Below are positions 18,033-26,851 of a DNA stretch of 64,000 bases, piece after piece. The stretch covers positions 1,116,001 through 1,180,000 of the forward strand of contig NC_007426.1 of assembly GCF_000026045.1 (NCBI RefSeq), in the 5' to 3' direction. Position numbers and translations under genes: made by a program. How positions within the stretch are numbered: the first letter of the stretch is position 1; every line of letters begins with the position of its first letter. The notes below the pieces were generated by a model that had not been told where the DNA came from, did not search any database, and was given only the letters and a program-made list of their open reading frames with translations. The stretch comes from Natronomonas pharaonis DSM 2160 (GTDB lineage Archaea; Halobacteriota; Halobacteria; Halobacteriales; Haloarculaceae).

Positions 18033-18228
18033 GCAACGCGGAGACGGAGACATCGAGCAGTCCACGGACGGTACTGAGCGATGCAGCGAGTGCGGAAGTC
18101 GGGCCGTGTTTCTAACCTACGAGAGTCGAGAGGATGGTCGTTGCGCACATTGCCGACTTGGAATCCCGTGGGTGAACAGCTCGGTAGACACGGATACCGA
18201 CCGTTCGGGAGGGTCGGACGATGAGTGA
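18022..18228 (+). CDS. small zinc-ribbon protein
   Basis: 68 residues with CSEC...CAHC (two CxxC pairs about 17 residues apart), a typical zinc ribbon. ATG 18022 lies one base after a TTACCAAC repeat and overlaps the end of the RHH gene. The 3' end overlaps the next gene by 8 bases. Confidence 0.6.
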   Translation: MASEQRGDGDIEQSTDGTERCSECGSRAVFLTYESREDGRCAHCRLGIPWVNSSVDTDTDRSGGSDDE

Positions 18229-18466
18229 GCCACGCGGAGACGGCGGCACTGAGCGAACGCCCCAAGGAAGCGTTCATGAGCATGACTGTGTCGTCTGCGG
18301 GACGTTGGTCCGATACGTGGACTTTTGCCCCCACATTGTCCTCTGCTTAGACTGTGGGTACCCCGACCCGGCTCCGTGTGTCGAGGCCGACGAGGACGGC
18401 TATGCTTACATCGTTACCAACGACATGACCAAGGACGACACCGACAACACGGAAGATAACCGATGA
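18221..18466 (+). CDS. small zinc-ribbon protein
   Basis: 81 residues with CVVC...CPHIVLCLDC, a possible zinc ribbon near residues 23-45, and an acidic tail containing IVTND encoded by a TTACCAAC repeat. It overlaps both neighbours, so it is part of one translationally coupled string of small genes (17352-18648). Function unknown; such proteins are common in haloarchaeal proviruses. Confidence 0.6.
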   Translation: MSEPRGDGGTERTPQGSVHEHDCVVCGTLVRYVDFCPHIVLCLDCGYPDPAPCVEADEDGYAYIVTNDMTKDDTDNTEDNR

Positions 18467-18648
18467 GCACAACCGACGACCGCGAACTGATTTGTCTGAC
18501 GAGCCGGAGCGCAGTCACAGACGCCGGGAGCGTTCGCGTCAACATCCCTGCCGAGCTGCTGGACGCGGTCGACACCGACCCCGACGACATCGAGGACGTG
18601 ATTATCCGCGGCTACGACGACGGCAACGTCGAAATCCGGCTACCTTAG
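18463..18648 (+). CDS. AbrB/SpoVT-like small DNA-binding protein
   Basis: 61 residues. The segment GSVRVNIPAELLDAVDTDPDDIEDVIIRGYDDGNVEIRLP fits the swapped-hairpin AbrB fold (strand, IPAEL helix, acidic turn, two C-terminal strands). It is likely a transition-type repressor or antitoxin-like regulator. It closes the early-gene string; an 85-bp gap with a promoter-like AT stretch follows before the structural module. Confidence 0.6.
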   Translation: MSTTDDRELICLTSRSAVTDAGSVRVNIPAELLDAVDTDPDDIEDVIIRGYDDGNVEIRLP

Positions 18649-18733
18649 TTCCGTCGTCGACATTCGACGAAATCCGTCTCTTTTCTGCGATTTTCCGACT
18701 TACTTCTAGCCGGAGCGATATTACCAACCTGCG

Positions 18734-18934
18734 ATGTCTCGCAACGATGTGACTGGTATGGCCCTCTCGGCCGTGCTGGCACTTTCGGCGCTTAGCTGGA
18801 CCGCTTACGGACTTTTCGGCTTCGACGTTTTCAGCCTAATGGGTCCCGAAATGACCGGCGGACTGGCAATGATAATCGGCGGCCTCGGCGCATACGACGC
18901 CGCAGACACCTTCGGCATCATCGACAACTGCTGA
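18734..18934 (+). CDS. small membrane protein, possible virion membrane component
   Basis: 66 residues with two hydrophobic segments (about 8-28 and 38-56). It starts the structural module, five bases after a TTACCAAC repeat, and is followed by two bases and then the next gene. In pleolipoviruses a small internal membrane protein precedes the spike gene, and this is the positional candidate here. Length and topology differ from the best-known VP3 (about four segments), so the assignment is tentative. Confidence 0.55.
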   Translation: MSRNDVTGMALSAVLALSALSWTAYGLFGFDVFSLMGPEMTGGLAMIIGGLGAYDAADTFGIIDNC

Positions 18935-18936
18935 CA

Positions 18937-19521
18937 ATGAAACGAACAACCCTCATTCTGACCCTGACAGTCGTGCTGGCAACCACGCTCGCCGGAGCCG
19001 CCGCTGCTCCGGCACTCGCAGAGGAAACGAACGACGACTATGTCGAACTCACGTTCGACGAGGTAGACGACGGAATCGTCGTCGAGGCGGTCGACACCAA
19101 CACCGACCACGATGTTACCAACGTCGACGACGAGCTACCGGACATCGACCTGTCCGGCCTTGAGAACGGGACCACAGTCACGTTCGAGTGGGACGCTGTC
19201 GACGCTGACGAGCTGCAAATCGAAGACGAAGACGGCGACGTGCTCGAAACCGACGACGCCGAGGAACTGAGCGACGACACCGGAACGCTGGAAGTCGACT
19301 GGAACGACAGCCTCGACGACGACGCCGACGCCTACCACTTCGACAACGCCGCCCTCTACGACGACGACGAAGACGCGGTCGGCACTATCGGTGGGAGCTT
19401 CTTCGGTGGCGGAGTCGGCGACATCGGCGACGACATCGACAACACCAGCCTCGGTATCGGCGCGGTCGGCGCGCTCGTGCTCGTGGTGGGCGGTATCGCG
19501 CTCGCCGGGAGGGCCAACTAA
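18937..19521 (+). CDS. secreted, C-terminally anchored acidic protein (putative virion protein)
   Basis: 194 residues: an N-terminal Sec-type signal (MKRTTLILTLTVVLATTLAG, cleavage around residue 25-29), a strongly acidic ectodomain rich in DD/ED pairs, and a C-terminal membrane segment (IGAVGALVLVVGGIALAGR). This is the topology of a surface protein. It lies directly before the spike gene, and its stop overlaps a small membrane ORF. One TTACCAAC repeat lies in its coding region (19115-19122). Confidence 0.65.
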   Translation: MKRTTLILTLTVVLATTLAGAAAAPALAEETNDDYVELTFDEVDDGIVVEAVDTNTDHDVTNVDDELPDIDLSGLENGTTVTFEWDAVDADELQIEDEDGDVLETDDAEELSDDTGTLEVDWNDSLDDDADAYHFDNAALYDDDEDAVGTIGGSFFGGGVGDIGDDIDNTSLGIGAVGALVLVVGGIALAGRAN

Positions 19522-19628
19522 TGCAGCTCCTTGACCGGCATCTCCGGGCCGAGGAGATGGCGCTGTATCTCGCCGGAGCCGCGACGGCGCTTGCAGGGGC
19601 CGCGCTCGCCGCGGGGGTGACAGTATGA
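19521..19628 (+). CDS. 35-residue membrane peptide
   Basis: Encodes a charged N-terminus (MQLLDRHLRAEEM) and one alanine-rich membrane segment (ALYLAGAATALAGAALAAG). The start overlaps the preceding stop and the stop overlaps the spike ATG as ATGA, so coupled translation is likely. Support is its position, overlaps and hydrophobic design. Function unknown. Confidence 0.5.
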   Translation: MQLLDRHLRAEEMALYLAGAATALAGAALAAGVTV

Positions 19629-21430
19629 GCGCCGACGTTGGTAAGTCCGGCAGCACCGACGGCGGGGAGCCTGAGACATACCACACGGCGGGGGCCAATA
19701 TCGGACAGTCTCGACTCTCTCGGCGTGGCTTTGTGCGACTTTCCGCCGCTGCTGCCGGAACAGCTCTCGCTGCTGGCGCTGGCTCGAAAGCCGGACTCAA
19801 CCCCGTCGGGAACGCTCAAGCAATCCCACCCATCGCTATCGGAGCTGCCGCTGTCGGTGGCTCCGCTGCTGTCGGCTGGGCACTCCGCGAGTACGAAGTA
19901 GCCGGCAGTGACGACCCTCCTGAGGGCCTTACGCCTGAGGTGCTGCATGAACGTGTCTACGACATCGTACGCACTCGCCAGAGCACCAACGGCTCCTCGT
20001 TCACGGATAACCGAAACATCCTCGAAGGTATCGAACACACAGCATTCGCAGACGGTAAAATAGCAGCTATTGAGGCTCTTAACGACCCACAGAGTCAGGA
20101 CGAGGTCTACAACGCTGCTGAACAGGCCGCTGACGAGTACGCAACCACCGTAATGAAAAACTTCCTTCAGGGATGGAATGAGTCCCTCAATGAGCTTGGT
20201 AATCTCATTAATACCCTTGAAGAACATCCTGAGACGGACGTTGAGGGTACTCTAGTAGCAACACGCCAATCCAATGCTGATTTCCCTGATTACAACTATT
20301 CAGACCCTCCTGAAATCGATGACGAAGAACGCGAAATAGAGCTTCCAGACGGTTCTTTCGACGTTGAACGTGTCCGACGTGAAGGAGAGCCAAGGTCTTG
20401 GGACCCAGCTAAACATGACGGCTCCAGCCTCGGAACCCAAGACGGTTGGGTCTACTGTTCCATCAGTGATGAGGATGATGTACATTATCTTCGATTCACT
20501 GAATGGAATGAAATCTATGAAGAGATGGTCCAACTCTTCACTGACGTACGTTCTGGCCTTTCTCTCTGGGTAGAAGAGGTCTACGATAGTGTTCAAGCCG
20601 GTGAGCTTGATACCGAAGAGCTTCTGACTCCCCGTGAGCTGGCCGAGATGACCGCCGACGAAGAGGACTTCAATCAGGCGATTTCCGACCTGATGGCACT
20701 CAACGTGTCCGTCGACCTCGAACGAGAGGCTGAAGTCCATATCCCCGAGCTGGACGCGACTGTCTACGGTCAGATTGCCAAAACTGGCTCTGGTTCCCTC
20801 TCAACCGGCACTGTTAATCCCGACGAGGAGGATGAAGACTTCTACCTCACGTATGACGTTTCGGAAGGCTCCGGCGACTGGGGAGCCCACGAAACCGGAA
20901 TCGACGGTGGCACTATCACGTTCACATCTGAACCGTGGGAAGAAACCGTCTACCACGTCCATACCGTCGCTGGTGAAACCGCCGAAATCCTCGCTTCTGA
21001 CTTCGAACATGACGAAGAAGAGGATGAATGGACCTACAATGCGAGCAACCAGCTGGACGATGCAATCAGCGACATCGAGGACGTGGAATACTTCGCTTCG
21101 ACCGAAGAAACCCAGTACGAAACCGTCCGACTGACGGGACCGTTCGAGATTATCACGTTCACTGACTCGGACGGGAACGAACACGACGAAGCCGACTTCA
21201 CCCGGTCCGAAACCCAGACTGACGACAACTACATCACCGAAGAGGAATGGAAAGAACAGCAAGAGCGCCACGAAGAGCTAATCGAACAGTACGAAGACGC
21301 TCAGAGCGGCGGAGGTATCGACCTCGGAGGCCTCGGCGGCTGGTTCTCCGGTGTCGGACAAACGGCCGCCGCAGCCGGCGCTGGCGTGCTGGCCCTGATA
21401 TTCGCCGGTATCGCGCTGGGGGGCGAGTGA
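19625..21430 (+). CDS. pleolipovirus-type spike protein, Tat-exported
   Basis: 601 residues. A twin-arginine signal (SRRGFVR, RR at 33-34) is followed by a hydrophobic stretch, then NAQAIPP and a second hydrophobic patch near residues 65-80. The large ectodomain is acidic. Near the C-terminus a charged coiled-coil segment (EEEWKEQQERHEELIEQYED, about 545-570) precedes a glycine-rich hinge and a membrane anchor (about 578-598). This order matches VP4 spikes of pleolipoviruses, which mediate receptor binding and fusion. The part from about 19.98 to 20.65 kb is visibly AT-richer with different codon use, suggesting recombination in the ectodomain. No sequence match was computed. Confidence 0.75.
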   Translation: MSADVGKSGSTDGGEPETYHTAGANIGQSRLSRRGFVRLSAAAAGTALAAGAGSKAGLNPVGNAQAIPPIAIGAAAVGGSAAVGWALREYEVAGSDDPPEGLTPEVLHERVYDIVRTRQSTNGSSFTDNRNILEGIEHTAFADGKIAAIEALNDPQSQDEVYNAAEQAADEYATTVMKNFLQGWNESLNELGNLINTLEEHPETDVEGTLVATRQSNADFPDYNYSDPPEIDDEEREIELPDGSFDVERVRREGEPRSWDPAKHDGSSLGTQDGWVYCSISDEDDVHYLRFTEWNEIYEEMVQLFTDVRSGLSLWVEEVYDSVQAGELDTEELLTPRELAEMTADEEDFNQAISDLMALNVSVDLEREAEVHIPELDATVYGQIAKTGSGSLSTGTVNPDEEDEDFYLTYDVSEGSGDWGAHETGIDGGTITFTSEPWEETVYHVHTVAGETAEILASDFEHDEEEDEWTYNASNQLDDAISDIEDVEYFASTEETQYETVRLTGPFEIITFTDSDGNEHDEADFTRSETQTDDNYITEEEWKEQQERHEELIEQYEDAQSGGGIDLGGLGGWFSGVGQTAAAAGAGVLALIFAGIALGGE

Positions 21431-21432
21431 CG

Positions 21433-21522
21433 ATGCTCCGGCTGCTCGGCACGGTCGCCGCGGTCGGCCTGTCGGCGTGGGCTCTTGAGACGGCTGGCTA
21501 CATCGACGTGCTGCCGGTCTGA
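21433..21522 (+). CDS. 29-residue membrane peptide
   Basis: MLRLLGTVAAVGLSAWALET followed by nine residues forms a single membrane segment. It starts two bases after the spike stop and ends 20 bases before the next gene. Compact packing in the operon and hydrophobicity are the only support. Confidence 0.4.
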   Translation: MLRLLGTVAAVGLSAWALETAGYIDVLPV

Positions 21523-21542
21523 CGACGCCGAAGTTACCAACG

Positions 21543-22940
21543 ATGAAACGGACACTAACTGTCATCTTTGTTTTTGTCGCTGTCGTCGGCTGTCTCACGG
21601 CGCCCGCCGCTGCTCAAGCCGAGACACCAACGCCGACACCGGACGGCGACGAGGTACAGACGGTCGAGCACCAGCTCGGGAATAGCGATGTGCTGGAAGT
21701 CGACTGGACCGACCGCACGGCCCATATCACCATCGAGGCAGACAGTCGCGCTCGGGTGTCCATCACCGACGCCGGAGCTATCGACAACCTTGGGTCGGGA
21801 GGTAGCCAACGCATCGGCTTCGAGACATACACAATCCCGCCCGGCGAGACCCGCGAAATCCAGTTTACCACCGCGAGCGACCCGGTAATCACCATTCAGG
21901 AAGGTGGCGAAATGGTGGGCGCGAGCGGCGACCGGCAGGTCCTCGATATTGTGACCGGAGCCGCGACCGTCCAGCTCATCCAATGGTCGGGCTTCTCCGG
22001 GGTCGCCGGAACGTTGCTGTCGGTCGGCCTGTCAGTCGGACTCCTGAAACGGCGACACCAAAACAGTTACCGCGAGCTTACCAACGACGAACGACACCGC
22101 ATTGAACGGGACCCAGTCGACGGGGTCCTCGGTCGCATCAAGCGTTTCCTGTCGGACCATTACGTCGCTATCGCGCTGGCCGTCGCCTTCGGCCTCTACG
22201 CGCTCCTGTCGGCCTTCGGCGTGGTTCGTGGGCCGGTCGAGTTTTGGAACGACCTCGCCGACGCACACCGCGTGATTGTCGCCGGGACCGTCGCGACAAT
22301 GCTGCTGGCGATAGCGCCGGCGTTCGCGCTCGTGAGCCGCGTATGGAACCCCGACCTGAAATTCGTGCTCGATGTCGATGTCGACGATATGATTCAGTCG
22401 GCCCGCGGGGTCGAGCCGGAAGACGGCGGCTTTGCTGTCTATTCCGGCCCGCCCGAGCGAATCCGCGAAATGGAGCTGCGGAACGCCGACCGAGACGCCG
22501 GCAAGAGCAAATCGGAGTCGCCCGGCGGCCCGGCCGTCGTCGTCCGCGATTTTGACCCGGCAGACAACGAAGCCGATGGAACGTGGCCCGGCCTCGCCGA
22601 CGACCGCGAGTTAGTGAGCGAGCAGGCCAAAATCCGAGACAACCGAAGCCGGCTGCTCGATAGCGCCGAGCTGGGCAAGAACCTGCTTCGAGAGATTAGC
22701 GGCATCAGCATCGCCAGCGATATTGCATCAACCCGCGCTGTCGACAAAGCCGTCCGAAACGCGCTGTCGACGGACTCCGGCGCTGTCGATGAAATCCTCG
22801 ATGAAGCGGCCGAAGGGACCCGCTGGGAAGAATATTACACCCCCGGCGAAGTCGCCGACGACGACCGCGCCGACCACGCCAACGAATCGCCCGACGACCA
22901 AGACGACGTTACCAACGACGAGACAGACACCAATGAGTAA
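21543..22940 (+). CDS. large membrane protein of the virion module
   Basis: 465 residues. A signal peptide (residues 1-26, ending in APAAAQA) precedes a beta-rich exterior domain to about residue 135, a membrane segment (about 140-163), two further segments (about 200-222 and 240-265), and a long acidic cytoplasmic tail. In pleolipoviruses one or two conserved membrane proteins lie between spike and ATPase; this gene occupies that position. Its ATG lies one base after a TTACCAAC repeat in non-coding DNA, and two more copies lie in its coding sequence (22078, 22909). The end overlaps the ATPase start by 8 bases. Confidence 0.65.
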   Translation: MKRTLTVIFVFVAVVGCLTAPAAAQAETPTPTPDGDEVQTVEHQLGNSDVLEVDWTDRTAHITIEADSRARVSITDAGAIDNLGSGGSQRIGFETYTIPPGETREIQFTTASDPVITIQEGGEMVGASGDRQVLDIVTGAATVQLIQWSGFSGVAGTLLSVGLSVGLLKRRHQNSYRELTNDERHRIERDPVDGVLGRIKRFLSDHYVAIALAVAFGLYALLSAFGVVRGPVEFWNDLADAHRVIVAGTVATMLLAIAPAFALVSRVWNPDLKFVLDVDVDDMIQSARGVEPEDGGFAVYSGPPERIREMELRNADRDAGKSKSESPGGPAVVVRDFDPADNEADGTWPGLADDRELVSEQAKIRDNRSRLLDSAELGKNLLREISGISIASDIASTRAVDKAVRNALSTDSGAVDEILDEAAEGTRWEEYYTPGEVADDDRADHANESPDDQDDVTNDETDTNE

Positions 22941-24036
22941 CTCAGGCTATCAGGCTGCAGAGCTATCAGACAAGATTCGAGACGGCGACGTTGGTGCCCA
23001 CATCGACTCGGTGCTGGCTGACGACCAAGACATGGGCCACGTGATGCTGATGATGGAAAAGGCCGGTGTTGACGACGGTCCGCTGGCGGAGATGCTGTCG
23101 CGAAAGGGGCAGACCGATATGCTCCGAAAGGCTCGCCAGAACGGCGATGTGGCTTCGATGAACGCCGCTACCGGCCTGTCTGAGTCGAGAGTCGACGCGA
23201 CCGGCTACGAAATGCTACTGAGCCGCATCGAACCGGCAGCACAGCAAGCCCTGATTAAAGGCCCGAAGGGGTCCGGCAAGACCACGAAAGCCTTGGACAT
23301 CGCTCGCCGGCTATACACGCGATTTGAGGGAGAGCTGTCGATAGCGACCAACATCAAAGGCCCCGACGAGCACGACGACGTGCAGCTCGTCGAGTCGGTT
23401 AGCGAAATGCTGGAATGGAACCGGGACACCGACGGCGAAAAATTGATGATAGGAGACGAATGGAGTACGACTGTCAATGCCCACGCTGGCGGCGGAGACG
23501 CCCGTAAGACCTTCAGCCAGTTTATTAACGCCCTGCGGAAAGGCCGCGGGGGGTCAACGCGACTACTGGTTATCGGCCACGAGCACGACACCGACATCGC
23601 CAAAATCCTACGGACGCAGAGCGACGTAGTGATTCGAGCCGATGGGAAGGTCGACGAAGGACTCATCGCCTGTGCGACCGTCTACGACGGCTGGACCGAT
23701 TACGTCGAAGACGACCACGCCTTCCAACTCAGGGGCCTGCAGGATGTGCCCGAAAACGGCCCTTGGGGCACCGATACCAACTACTTCGCACACTTCGAGC
23801 TGGATCTAGACGAACCGGACAAGCAAATCCGCAAAGGCAAGCTCATCGACGACTGGGAAGCCTACCAAGACGACGCTACCAACGACGGCGACGATGAACT
23901 TGACCCGCTACCCTGTCGCGGGATTAAGGACGACGGTACCGACTGCGGCGCTATCACCAAGCACGAGAGCGGCTTTTGTGCGCATCATCGGGACCAATGG
24001 ACCGGCGACGACGACCCGCGGAGGCAAGACGAATGA
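22933..24036 (+). CDS. P-loop ATPase of the pleolipovirus core (VP8-like)
   Basis: 367 residues with Walker A GPKGSGKTT (110-118), Walker B LMIGDEW (D175/E176) and a possible sensor region LLVIGHEHDTD. The C-terminus has a C-x7-C-x10-C-x2-H zinc site (CRGIKDDGTDCGAITKHESGFCAHH). A P-loop NTPase downstream of the spike is a hallmark of pleolipoviruses; its role (assembly or DNA handling) is not established. ATG 22933 is chosen because the upstream extension is threonine/proline-rich shadow of the preceding gene. Confidence 0.75.
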   Translation: MSNSGYQAAELSDKIRDGDVGAHIDSVLADDQDMGHVMLMMEKAGVDDGPLAEMLSRKGQTDMLRKARQNGDVASMNAATGLSESRVDATGYEMLLSRIEPAAQQALIKGPKGSGKTTKALDIARRLYTRFEGELSIATNIKGPDEHDDVQLVESVSEMLEWNRDTDGEKLMIGDEWSTTVNAHAGGGDARKTFSQFINALRKGRGGSTRLLVIGHEHDTDIAKILRTQSDVVIRADGKVDEGLIACATVYDGWTDYVEDDHAFQLRGLQDVPENGPWGTDTNYFAHFELDLDEPDKQIRKGKLIDDWEAYQDDATNDGDDELDPLPCRGIKDDGTDCGAITKHESGFCAHHRDQWTGDDDPRRQDE

Positions 24037-24275
24037 CTGACGACACCGAGCTTACCAACGACGACCGAATCGACGAATTGACCGCGGAAATCGACGACCT
24101 CGAAAGCCGGCTGGACTATCTCGCCGACCTCACGGTCGACCGCATCGACCCGCCGGACCACGTCGACGAGCAAGTCCTTCGGGGGAGTCTGAAGGTCGAC
24201 CGGCGAAAGGTCCGCACCAAACTGGACACCAAGCGCCGCCAGCTCGAAGCCGCGCGGGAGGCTACCAACCGATGA
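24033..24275 (+). CDS. small coiled-coil protein
   Basis: 80 residues, almost entirely charged helix (DRIDELTAEIDDLESRLDYLADL and RRKVRTKLDTKRRQLEAAREA). It overlaps the ATPase stop by 4 bases and the next start by 4 bases. A TTACCAAC repeat lies 17 bases inside the start and a CTACCAAC variant lies at its end. Function unknown. Confidence 0.6.
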   Translation: MTDDTELTNDDRIDELTAEIDDLESRLDYLADLTVDRIDPPDHVDEQVLRGSLKVDRRKVRTKLDTKRRQLEAAREATNR

Positions 24276-25009
24276 CCATCATAACCAAGCAAATCAACGG
24301 ACACGGCCCGTATGCGTACCGAGTGACATGGACCGGCGACGACCACCATTGGGAGTATCTGGGGCCGGCCGGGAAGGTCGACCCGGCCGACCTCACCGAC
24401 CGCGAGACAGCCCAACTCCGCGCCGAAGGCTTCGCACTCGCCCGGTTCCGCGAAACGTCCGAGGAAGAATTTGGCGACCTTGAGACGGCTAACGCCGTCC
24501 GCGACGAACTCGGCGACGACCTCTTGGCCCCGACCGACGACCGCCGCGACACCGTCGTCGAGGTACTGGACGACGAGCTGGACGCCGACGAACGAGCGTA
24601 CCTTGAGGGAGCCGCCGCGGAATCGCAGGTTCGCGAAACTTACCAACACGGACAGGCCGAACTCACCCGCGCCGAACGCCGGGATGTCGACCCGGACAAC
24701 ATCATGCACGCCCGGTCGGCAAAGGCGATTTTGCAGGGCGAGGGAGTCGACGACTGGCGGGCGTACTACGACCCGGAGCTTACGCCGTCCGAACACGTCG
24801 ACGTAGCCGAGCAGGCCCGCAGAGACGAAGCAGGAGCACGAGCCGACCGAGACGCCGCACGGGACACCAGACAGGCCGCAAGCCAATTCGCGGCCGCACA
24901 GGGAGCACGCGCCAACCACGTCAGAGAAGCCTGTCGAGACGGCGAGATGGAAGCCTGTCGCGAACTGCAGGAAATGGGCGAGCCGCTGCCGGACTCAGTC
25001 GAGGTGTGA
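24272..25009 (+). CDS. uncharacterised provirus protein
   Basis: 245 residues. The N-terminal segment (HGPYAYRVTWTGDDHHWEYLGPAGK) is beta-rich and contains a small aromatic motif. The rest is highly charged helix with an Arg/Ala-rich coiled coil (about 185-225). It is the last gene of the structural string; a TTACCAAC repeat follows its stop after five bases. I do not recognise a family. Confidence 0.6.
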   Translation: MTIITKQINGHGPYAYRVTWTGDDHHWEYLGPAGKVDPADLTDRETAQLRAEGFALARFRETSEEEFGDLETANAVRDELGDDLLAPTDDRRDTVVEVLDDELDADERAYLEGAAAESQVRETYQHGQAELTRAERRDVDPDNIMHARSAKAILQGEGVDDWRAYYDPELTPSEHVDVAEQARRDEAGARADRDAARDTRQAASQFAAAQGARANHVREACRDGEMEACRELQEMGEPLPDSVEV

Positions 25010-25144
25010 CGAGCTTACCAACGACAACGACGCTTCGCGCCCGCGCGCATAGCCGGGGGGTCAGGGGTGGGGGTGTCACTCCCTACGAGCCCGAACCCTG
25101 CCCAAGAACCCACGTTCCTGAACAGACTGGCCGTAAAGACTAGA

Positions 25145-25152
25145 TACTATAA
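25145..25152 (+). promoter_or_regulatory. TATA-like box of the serine recombinase
   Basis: TACTATAA lies in the 150-bp gap after the structural string, about 15-22 bases before in-frame GTG codons at 25163 and 25169. A leaderless transcript starting at or near one of those GTGs would fit. Confidence 0.45.
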
Positions 25153-25162
25153 GAGCCTCGGC

Positions 25163-25822
25163 GTGTCCGTGACCGTCGCCTGTTACGTCCGCGTTTCGAC
25201 CGCGGACCAGAATCTCGACCGACAACTCGAATCGACCAGCAACTACGCACAAGATGAACTTGGAGCGGCACTCGGGGATATCGACACCTACCGAGACAAG
25301 TCGACCGGCACTGATACCGAACGGCGCGGGTACCGTGACCTCGTCGCCCAGCTCGAAGCCGGAACGGTCGACGCCGTCGTAGTGCACGAAATAAGCCGCC
25401 TTGCCCGGTCGCTGCAGGACCTCGAACGGACTGTTAGCCGCGTCACCGACGCTGGCGCGGAAATTCACTTTGTCCGCGACGGTCTCGTCTTCGGTGACGG
25501 GAAAGAAAAGCCGATGCAGCGGCTTCAACTCCAGATGCTCGGCGCGTTCGCGGAATGGGAAGCCCGAGTCAAGCAGATGAACACCCGCGAGGGTATCGCT
25601 GCTCGGCAGCAAAACGATGAGTATCACCACGGACCGGCCCCGCTCGGCTTCGAGAAAGACGATGGCCGACTCATCGAGACCGACACCTATCACGAAGTCG
25701 TCGCGGTCCTCGATATGGTACAAAAAGACGAGCTGTCAAAGCGGAAGGCCGCCGGCCGGCTTGATTGTTCCCGGTCGACCATCGGCCGGGCGCTGGACCG
25801 ACGCGAACTGTACGGATTGTAA
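25163..25822 (+). CDS. serine recombinase (resolvase/invertase family)
   Basis: About 219 residues. The catalytic domain begins ACYVRVSTADQNLDRQ with the nucleophilic serine near residue 12. Later come EISRLARSLQDLERTV and the E-helix region MLGAFAEWEARVKQMNTREGIAARQ, then a C-terminal helix-turn-helix (LSKRKAAGRLDCSRSTIGRALDRR). It is a small resolvase/invertase, not a large serine integrase. GTG 25163 (or 25169) is preferred over an ATG-like start at 25067 because a TATA-like box overlaps the upstream extension and homology begins here. It borders the AT-rich cargo; its recombination site is not identified. Confidence 0.82.
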   Translation: MSVTVACYVRVSTADQNLDRQLESTSNYAQDELGAALGDIDTYRDKSTGTDTERRGYRDLVAQLEAGTVDAVVVHEISRLARSLQDLERTVSRVTDAGAEIHFVRDGLVFGDGKEKPMQRLQLQMLGAFAEWEARVKQMNTREGIAARQQNDEYHHGPAPLGFEKDDGRLIETDTYHEVVAVLDMVQKDELSKRKAAGRLDCSRSTIGRALDRRELYGL

Positions 25823-25993
25823 TCAGCTGTCTTCTCTTTGCCTTCGGTACTTGAGCCACCCCTATTCGCTGCTTGAGGTTCTTCTATAACACCGGTCAGT
25901 AGGTAATCCGTGCTATACAGATATGTAAATGAAAGTGACTGTATTCTTGGAAAGGTTATTTTGATGTATAGTTATCTCAATCGCTAGCACGCC

Positions 25994-26851
25994 ATGTTTG
26001 ATTTACCGTCCGGGCCTGACGCCGAGCAGGAAGACATTCTTCGTGCCACGAACGCACTACTGGGTCGCTCATTCGGAGAGATAGACGAAGAAATACAGGG
26101 GATGGCAGACGACGAACGTGCCCGGTCAAAGCACGGCGTAGCAAATGTCATCGAGAGTGGGTATTTTAATATAGAGACAAACTCCTCCGCAGAACCGGAC
26201 TTTGGCAAAGCTGGTATCGAACTCAAGGTTACACCGTTACGACTGACAGGGAATAATGAGCTGGTCCGGCCGAAAGAGCGGCTTGTGCTCTGTATGTGCG
26301 ATTACATGGAAGTCGTTGATGCCGACCACTGGACCGATGTTCCTGCACTTCGGAAAAAGCTTGAGCAGGTACTGATAATCTGGTATATACATATTGTTGG
26401 CCAGGACCGACGTACCTACCCCATTGTGTGGTGGACACTTTGGGAACCGATGACCGAACCTGAGTGGTCCGAGATTATCCAGTCTGACTTCGAAATCTGC
26501 AAGAAGCGCATTTTGAACGGTGAGGTACCGAGCGAAAAACACACTCAGCTCCTCGGAACTTGCCCGAAGCATGGCGGAGGGTACGACCGCGAAAACCCAG
26601 AAGAATCTCCGCGGTCTTCCCGAGTTGCCCAAGACGCACATCCAACGCTCGATTATGCTGAGAAACGTGGCTGGTCAATCGGACTCGGGGGCTGCATGGA
26701 CCTCTTTGAGTCCGCAACTGGCCTTGAAAAGGCAAGTCGTGGGCGCGCCAGCGGCATCGAATTAACTGCGCTTTGGGGAGCGGCCCAAGAGCGTACGCCG
26801 CACGATATCCCAAGGTTTAGCGATGCAATAAATGAAGACGATGACAGCTAG
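25994..26851 (+). CDS. type II restriction endonuclease of the MutH/Sau3AI family
   Basis: 285 residues. The catalytic block EPDFGKAGIELKVTPLR (D69, E76, K78) matches the D...ExK active site of MutH and Sau3AI, followed by the family element RPKERLVLCMCDYMEVV (about 91-106). Known members recognise GATC; that specificity is inferred. A helical N-terminus (DILRATNALLGRSFGEID) also fits the fold. The gene is AT-richer than the host and lies tail-to-tail with the methyltransferase gene, sharing 4 bases at the stops, which makes a two-gene restriction-modification unit. Confidence 0.8.
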   Translation: MFDLPSGPDAEQEDILRATNALLGRSFGEIDEEIQGMADDERARSKHGVANVIESGYFNIETNSSAEPDFGKAGIELKVTPLRLTGNNELVRPKERLVLCMCDYMEVVDADHWTDVPALRKKLEQVLIIWYIHIVGQDRRTYPIVWWTLWEPMTEPEWSEIIQSDFEICKKRILNGEVPSEKHTQLLGTCPKHGGGYDRENPEESPRSSRVAQDAHPTLDYAEKRGWSIGLGGCMDLFESATGLEKASRGRASGIELTALWGAAQERTPHDIPRFSDAINEDDDS

